Position numbers and translations under genes: made by a program. From contig JBCCVR010000147.1 of assembly GCA_039194995.1 (NCBI GenBank), positions 1 through 19,014 on the forward strand: a stretch of 19,014 nt of DNA, in the 5' to 3' direction. Source of the stretch: CCY15215 sp039194995 (GTDB lineage Bacteria; Cyanobacteriota; Cyanobacteriia; Cyanobacteriales; Spirulinaceae). This document shows, piece after piece, positions 15,530 to 19,014 of this stretch; the first letter of the stretch is position 1; each line of letters opens with the position of its first letter. The notes beneath the pieces were generated by a model. It ran no database searches. It worked only from the letters and a program-made list of their open reading frames with translations, and was not told the origin of the DNA.

Positions 15530-15862
15530 ATGAGGAAGCAACCATCACAACTCACGCGCTTGATCTGGGATTTTTATCGGGAGAATCCAACCGAATTACA
15601 AAGGCTCAAGTTGCTGGCAAAATGTAAGGTTTTCAGGCGATGGGGGGTTCTGCACATTCGCTGTTGGAATCGAGAAATTGCCGATGCCGCGATCGCACTT
15701 TGTTCTCTTATTGAAGAACCGCTCTCCAAACTCCGCATTGCCCGAGAAATCAAAATATCTGTCGAAAATACCCAAGTTGCCTTGATTCCTATTGGGGGCG
15801 ATCGCAAAAGTATCCGCAGGATGAAAAAATTGAGAAAAGATAAAGAGATAGAGCCAGGATGA
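15530..15862 (+). CDS. Small basic hypothetical protein (110 aa)
   Basis: I do not recognise this family. The product is rich in Arg/Lys, has no signal peptide or membrane segment, and is probably cytoplasmic. It opens with a helix-like LTRLIWDFYRENP (8-20), continues with a core of alternating hydrophobics (WGVLHIRCWN, 38-47) and a helix (REIADAAIALCSLIEE), then a strand-like VALIPIGG, and ends in a Lys/Arg-rich tail (about 92-106). That pattern could suit a nucleic-acid-binding alpha/beta fold, but this is speculation. Support for a real gene: AGGA lies nine bases before the ATG, an inverted-repeat terminator follows the stop by about 34 bases, and no long open frame on either strand competes convincingly. 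It faces away from the secreted-protein gene and converges on the amidase gene. Confidence 0.6.
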   Translation: MRKQPSQLTRLIWDFYRENPTELQRLKLLAKCKVFRRWGVLHIRCWNREIADAAIALCSLIEEPLSKLRIAREIKISVENTQVALIPIGGDRKSIRRMKKLRKDKEIEPG

Positions 15863-15866
15863 AGGG

Positions 15867-15950
15867 CGATCGACAAACAATTATTCATAACTAACGAACA
15901 ATGACCGACTGCATTGATTTTCGGTCATTGTTCATTTTTATTGTCGATCG
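15867..15950. terminator. Nested inverted repeats, likely bidirectional terminator
   Basis: The inner stem is a perfect 13-bp match (15896-15908 with 15921-15933, GAACAATGACCGA and complement) around a 12-base loop, followed by ATTTTTATT on the plus strand. An outer perfect 10-bp pair, CGATCGACAA (15867-15876) with TTGTCGATCG (15941-15950), encloses it. It lies exactly between the convergent stops at 15862 and 15960, so it probably ends both transcripts. Confidence 0.75.
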
Positions 15951-15959
15951 TTTGTTAAA

Positions 15960-17303
15960 TTAAGCCAATCCTGCCGACTCATAAAGGCGGCGTAAAATCG
16001 CAAGGATTTTCGCCCCGTATTCAGAATCGGAAGACCAACGCCCCGAGAGTTGTTGAACTAAAGGGGCAACGCCACGGGTTACAAAACGAAAACGCGGATC
16101 TACGATCTCTTGTACGAGAGGTTCTAAACTCGCATAGGCTTTGAGGTGTTGAACGTGAGCGCCTACCCCAATTTGGGCGCTGGGAAAAGTTGCCGTACCG
16201 CTACCACCGACAGCACCTAAATTCGCAAAATTATTTTGAGAGGAGTTCACATCATTGCCAAAGCGCAGGAAATTGGTGCTCAAGCACATTTGCGCGAAAG
16301 CAATATCGTAGTTAACCCCTTCCACGGAGGCTTCTTCTCGATAGAGCTTCGGCAGATCGGGGAATTGGTCGATCGCGCTTTCGTTGTTGGCCTTGAGGAA
16401 CATAATCAACTGAACTTCCGAAGTATGTCCCCGTCCCATAATGCGATCAATTGTACCGGGACAAATCTGGGTAATAGAACTCAACACCACGCTGCGCGTA
16501 TCGTTGTCCCAGCCCACGGTGATGGTAAAATCGCGTAATTCCGTCGCTTTGACGTAAACCACTCCTTGATAGTCCACCAAGCGCAGTTGGTTGACTTGAC
16601 TGAGTTCGATACCGAGACGATCGACGAGATCGATGGGGATAAAAGCGTTATTATTAATCAGAACGCCCTGTTCGCCGTAGGTTTGACCGTTGATAAGAAT
16701 GCCAATGGAAGGATAGCGGTTGGTGGGTGTTTTCACCCCCGAAACTTCCTTACTCCAATCCTCGATCCCATCCACAACGCCCAAGGCCATATCCCGACGG
16801 CGATTGACGATCAAGCCCCGATCCTCGGGACTGGTGAGGAAACCCACCTCCAGCAAGAGGGAAGGAATGGCAATATCGCGACAGAAGCCCAAACGCCCCA
16901 CCCCTGTTGCCGTATCGGGACGGGCACCGCGACTGGGAAGCTGAGGCAAACGGCGAATGAGGGAGAGAAGGACGAGATCGCCGTGCTTTTTGCGCTCGCT
17001 GTTGCCAGCGATATAAAATGCCGTAGCGCCGCGTACATCGGGGTTGGGAGAGGCATCGGCATGGATTTCGATCGCCACGTCACCGGGTTTTGCCCGAGCG
17101 TTAATCCAAGCGATCGACTGGCGCAAACTTAGGGTATCGGGAACGGAAAAGACTTCCAAACTCCGCGATCGCAACTCGGGCACGATAACATCCCGCAGCA
17201 GGATCATCTGTTGAGCTTCTGTCGTTCCCCCCGCAACCGCACCGGGGTCGTTGCGTCCTCCTTCTTTCCCACCATGACCTGCGGAAACGAATATCCTACC
17301 CAT
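15960..17303 (-). CDS. N-acetylmuramoyl-L-alanine amidase with C-terminal glucosaminidase-like domain
   Basis: This 447-residue peptidoglycan hydrolase has three parts. The Amidase_3 domain (1-185), which cuts the muramic acid-L-alanine bond, has zinc ligands His10 (SAGHGG), Glu29 (GTTEAQ) and His81 (EIHAD) and catalytic Glu152 (LLEVGF). A linker domain (about 198-278) resembles a copper-amine-oxidase-like/stalk beta module (ILINGQ...FIPIDLVDRLGI). The last part (about 310-447) resembles a glucosaminidase domain (EGVNYDIAFAQ...QNNFANLGAVGG), but where such domains usually have the catalytic Glu of an ETG-like motif this one reads LSTNF, with Ser342. There is no N-terminal signal peptide, so export is unexplained. 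The ATG at 17303 is chosen because it matches the domain start and lies just after a good promoter; a TTG at 17363 would fall inside the -35 box. It is divergent from dnaG. Confidence 0.9.
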   Translation of the reverse strand: MGRIFVSAGHGGKEGGRNDPGAVAGGTTEAQQMILLRDVIVPELRSRSLEVFSVPDTLSLRQSIAWINARAKPGDVAIEIHADASPNPDVRGATAFYIAGNSERKKHGDLVLLSLIRRLPQLPSRGARPDTATGVGRLGFCRDIAIPSLLLEVGFLTSPEDRGLIVNRRRDMALGVVDGIEDWSKEVSGVKTPTNRYPSIGILINGQTYGEQGVLINNNAFIPIDLVDRLGIELSQVNQLRLVDYQGVVYVKATELRDFTITVGWDNDTRSVVLSSITQICPGTIDRIMGRGHTSEVQLIMFLKANNESAIDQFPDLPKLYREEASVEGVNYDIAFAQMCLSTNFLRFGNDVNSSQNNFANLGAVGGSGTATFPSAQIGVGAHVQHLKAYASLEPLVQEIVDPRFRFVTRGVAPLVQQLSGRWSSDSEYGAKILAILRRLYESAGLA

Positions 17304-17333
17304 AATTGCTCTGTTCCTAACGATCTCGACTGA

Positions 17334-17363
17334 ATGATAGCGGCAACTAGACGATAATGGCAA
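17334..17363 (-). promoter_or_regulatory. Predicted sigma70-type promoter of the amidase gene
   Basis: On the minus strand TTGCCA (17363-17358) and TATCAT (17339-17334) are separated by 18 bp, each matching consensus at 5 of 6 positions. Transcription would begin near 17327, about 24 bases before the ATG at 17303. It excludes the upstream TTG as start. No equally good promoter for dnaG is seen in the same 137-bp divergent spacer. Confidence 0.6.
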
Positions 17364-17440
17364 TAAAGTTGCTCTAGTTACTTTACGATGATTTTTGCCG
17401 CAATTAACGTCTTTTTTGCCTTTTTACTCGCTTTTTTCCT

Positions 17441-19014
17441 ATGAATGCTCCTCGCTTGCACGAAGATACCATTGAATCGGTTAAAGAACGAGCCGATATT
17501 GTCGATATTGTCTCCGAACGGGTGGTATTGCGAAAGCGAGGTAAAGATTATTTAGGATTGTGTCCGTTTCACGAAGAAAAAACCCCCAGTTTTAGCGTCA
17601 GTCCTTCTAAGCAAATGTACTATTGCTTTGGCTGCGGGGCGGGAGGAAATTCGATTAAGTTTTTGATGGAAGTCGGCAAACAATCTTTTGCCGATGTGGT
17701 GTTGGGTTTGGCGCAACGCTACCAAATCCCGGTTAAAACCCAAGCACCGGAAGATTATCGCGAGTTTCAACGCCAGTTAACCCTCAAGGAGCAACTATAC
17801 GAAATTCTGGCGGTAGCGGGGAGTTTTTATCAACACGCTTTACGACAGCCCCAAGGGGAAGAAGCGTTAGTTTATTTGCAAGAGAAGCGTCAGTTTGCAC
17901 CAGAAACCATCCAGTTTTTTGAGTTGGGGTATGCCCCGGCAGGGTGGGAAACCCTCTATCGCTATTTGGTAGAAGCAAAACGTTATTCAGCATTATTAGT
18001 GGAACAAGCGGGACTCATTCGCAAGCGAAAAACCGGGGATGGTTATTACGATTATTTTCGCGATCGCCTGATGATTCCCATCCACGATATCCAAGGAAGA
18101 ATTATCGGGTTTGGTAGTCGCACTTTGGGGAAAGACGAGCCGAAATATCTCAATTCTCCAGAAACAGAAGTATTTGTAAAGGGGAAAACTTTATTTGCTC
18201 TCGATAAAGCAAAAGGTGCGATCTCGAAACAGGATCGGGTGGTGATTGTGGAGGGCTATTTCGATGCGATCGCCCTCCACGCAGCCGGATTTAAGTATGC
18301 AGTGGCAGCTTTGGGAACGGCTTTTTCTGAGGAACAGGTGCGCATTCTTTCCCGCTATACGGAATCGAAACAGGTTATTTTCAATTTTGATGCAGATGCG
18401 GCAGGATTGAAAGCCACGCAACGGGCGATCGGCGAGATCGAAAAACTGGTTTATTCGGGACAGGTGCAATTAAGAATTTTAAATCTCCCCGGTGGAAAAG
18501 ATGCGGATGAGTTCCTCAAATCTCGTGCTGATGCTGGGGCAATTTATCAAGAACAACTCGATAATGCGCCTTTATGGTTGGATTGGCAAATTCAGCAATT
18601 GGTGAAGGGAGAAGACTTGAAACAGGCAGATCGCTTTGAGAAAGTCTCGAAAGCAATGATCAGATTATTGACTAAAATCAAATATAGTAATCAAAGAAAT
18701 CATTACGTTTTGTATTGTTCAGAAATATTGAGTCAAGGAAATGTAGAATCAAAAGCGTATTACAACAAGAATTTATTGTTGAGATTAGAAAATCGAAAAA
18801 ACAAAATCGCAAAACGCAATCAAGAAAAGTCAATTCAAAAAGAAGAAACTCAGAGTCTTTTTAAACTTCTAAAAGAAGCCGAAGAACTATTGCTAAAAAT
18901 CTATCTACATTATTCATCTTGCCAAGATTTTATTCTTGAAACCCTAGAAGAAAAAGATTTGATTTTTAGTCTACCAGACCATCGTTTCCTATGGCAGAAA
19001 ATAATCGAACTGCG
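17441..19014 (+). CDS. dnaG: DNA primase DnaG (3' end outside window)
   Basis: The open frame runs 524 codons to the window edge. DnaG makes the RNA primers for lagging-strand replication together with DnaB helicase. The N-terminal CHC2 zinc ribbon has Cys41, His44, Cys62 and Cys65 (LCPFHEEKTPSFS...YYCFGCGAGG). The RNA-polymerase core (about 110-265) includes YFRDRLMIPIHD and GFGSRTLG. The TOPRIM catalytic motifs are EGYFDA (271-276) and FDADAAG (316-322), supplying the acidic metal-binding residues. After about residue 400 the sequence becomes Lys/Glu/Asn-rich and AT-rich, as expected for the linker leading to the DnaB-binding C-terminal domain, which is only partly present. The ATG at 17441 fits the usual N-terminus; the bases before it are T/C-rich with no Shine-Dalgarno. 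It is divergent from the amidase gene, not in an rpsU-dnaG-rpoD type arrangement on its upstream side. Confidence 0.97.
   Translation, partial: MNAPRLHEDTIESVKERADIVDIVSERVVLRKRGKDYLGLCPFHEEKTPSFSVSPSKQMYYCFGCGAGGNSIKFLMEVGKQSFADVVLGLAQRYQIPVKTQAPEDYREFQRQLTLKEQLYEILAVAGSFYQHALRQPQGEEALVYLQEKRQFAPETIQFFELGYAPAGWETLYRYLVEAKRYSALLVEQAGLIRKRKTGDGYYDYFRDRLMIPIHDIQGRIIGFGSRTLGKDEPKYLNSPETEVFVKGKTLFALDKAKGAISKQDRVVIVEGYFDAIALHAAGFKYAVAALGTAFSEEQVRILSRYTESKQVIFNFDADAAGLKATQRAIGEIEKLVYSGQVQLRILNLPGGKDADEFLKSRADAGAIYQEQLDNAPLWLDWQIQQLVKGEDLKQADRFEKVSKAMIRLLTKIKYSNQRNHYVLYCSEILSQGNVESKAYYNKNLLLRLENRKNKIAKRNQEKSIQKEETQSLFKLLKEAEELLLKIYLHYSSCQDFILETLEEKDLIFSLPDHRFLWQKIIEL

Noticed and set aside
16566..17132. 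188-codon plus-strand open frame opposite the amidase gene
   Set aside because: It is fully antisense to the conserved Amidase_3 coding sequence, whose catalytic motifs leave no doubt about the true frame; long shadow frames are common opposite GC-richer genes.
17304..17363. TTG start adding 20 residues to the amidase
   Set aside because: The codon lies inside the -35 box of a good promoter, and the amidase domain starts exactly at the ATG at 17303.
1..19014. CRISPR arrays, tRNA or rRNA genes, full insertion sequences, defence or toxin-antitoxin modules
   Set aside because: No regularly spaced direct repeats, no cloverleaf with T-loop consensus, and no transposase, nuclease or toxin-like reading frame was found on either strand.

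Overview
The window is cyanobacterial chromosome. It opens with the 3' end of psbA (photosystem II D1), HIP1-type palindromes (GCGATCGC and the GCGATCG/CGATCGC variants) are scattered throughout, and it has cyanobacterial short heptad repeats in spacers. Gene content (psbA, a BY-kinase, polysaccharide exporter, RND pump, two-domain wall amidase, dnaG) suggests an ordinary free-living, probably filamentous or mat-forming strain. The genus cannot be read from the sequence.

Layout. 1-137: psbA tail with a strong hairpin terminator. 304-2571 (-): Wzc-like polysaccharide co-polymerase with a fused BY-kinase. 2572-2728: divergent spacer with heptad repeats and a plausible promoter. 2729-9210 (+): one cassette of six genes, wzm (ABC permease), wzt (ABC ATPase with cargo-binding C-terminus), GT2, GT4, GT2 and a GT8-like GT-A enzyme. 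A 146-bp TA-flanked MITE-like element sits between the GT4 and second GT2 genes. 9211-9389: convergent spacer with a large hairpin. 9390-14314 (-): RND pump and its membrane-fusion protein, translationally coupled by an ATGA overlap. 14535-14882 (-): a small secreted protein with six cysteines and an internal duplication. 14883-15529: a long AT-rich spacer without convincing genes. 15530-15862 (+): small basic hypothetical protein. 15867-15950: nested inverted repeats. 15960-17303 (-): amidase/glucosaminidase wall hydrolase. 17441-19014 (+): dnaG primase, cut by the window end.

How they work together. The wzm/wzt/glycosyltransferase block looks like an ABC-transporter-dependent surface polysaccharide locus: glycosyltransferases build a lipid-linked glycan in the cytoplasm and Wzm/Wzt flips it across the inner membrane. 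The divergent Wzc normally belongs to the Wzy-dependent route, so either it acts on another glycan or this is a mixed system. The RND/MFP pair is a separate envelope efflux system without an outer-membrane factor here. The cassette is visibly AT-richer than wzc or the pump genes.

I do not see a clearly new defence or mobile system. The items most worth a second look are the MITE-like element that supplies a gene's stop codon, the duplicated Cys-rich secreted protein, and the Ser in place of the expected catalytic Glu in the wall hydrolase's second domain.
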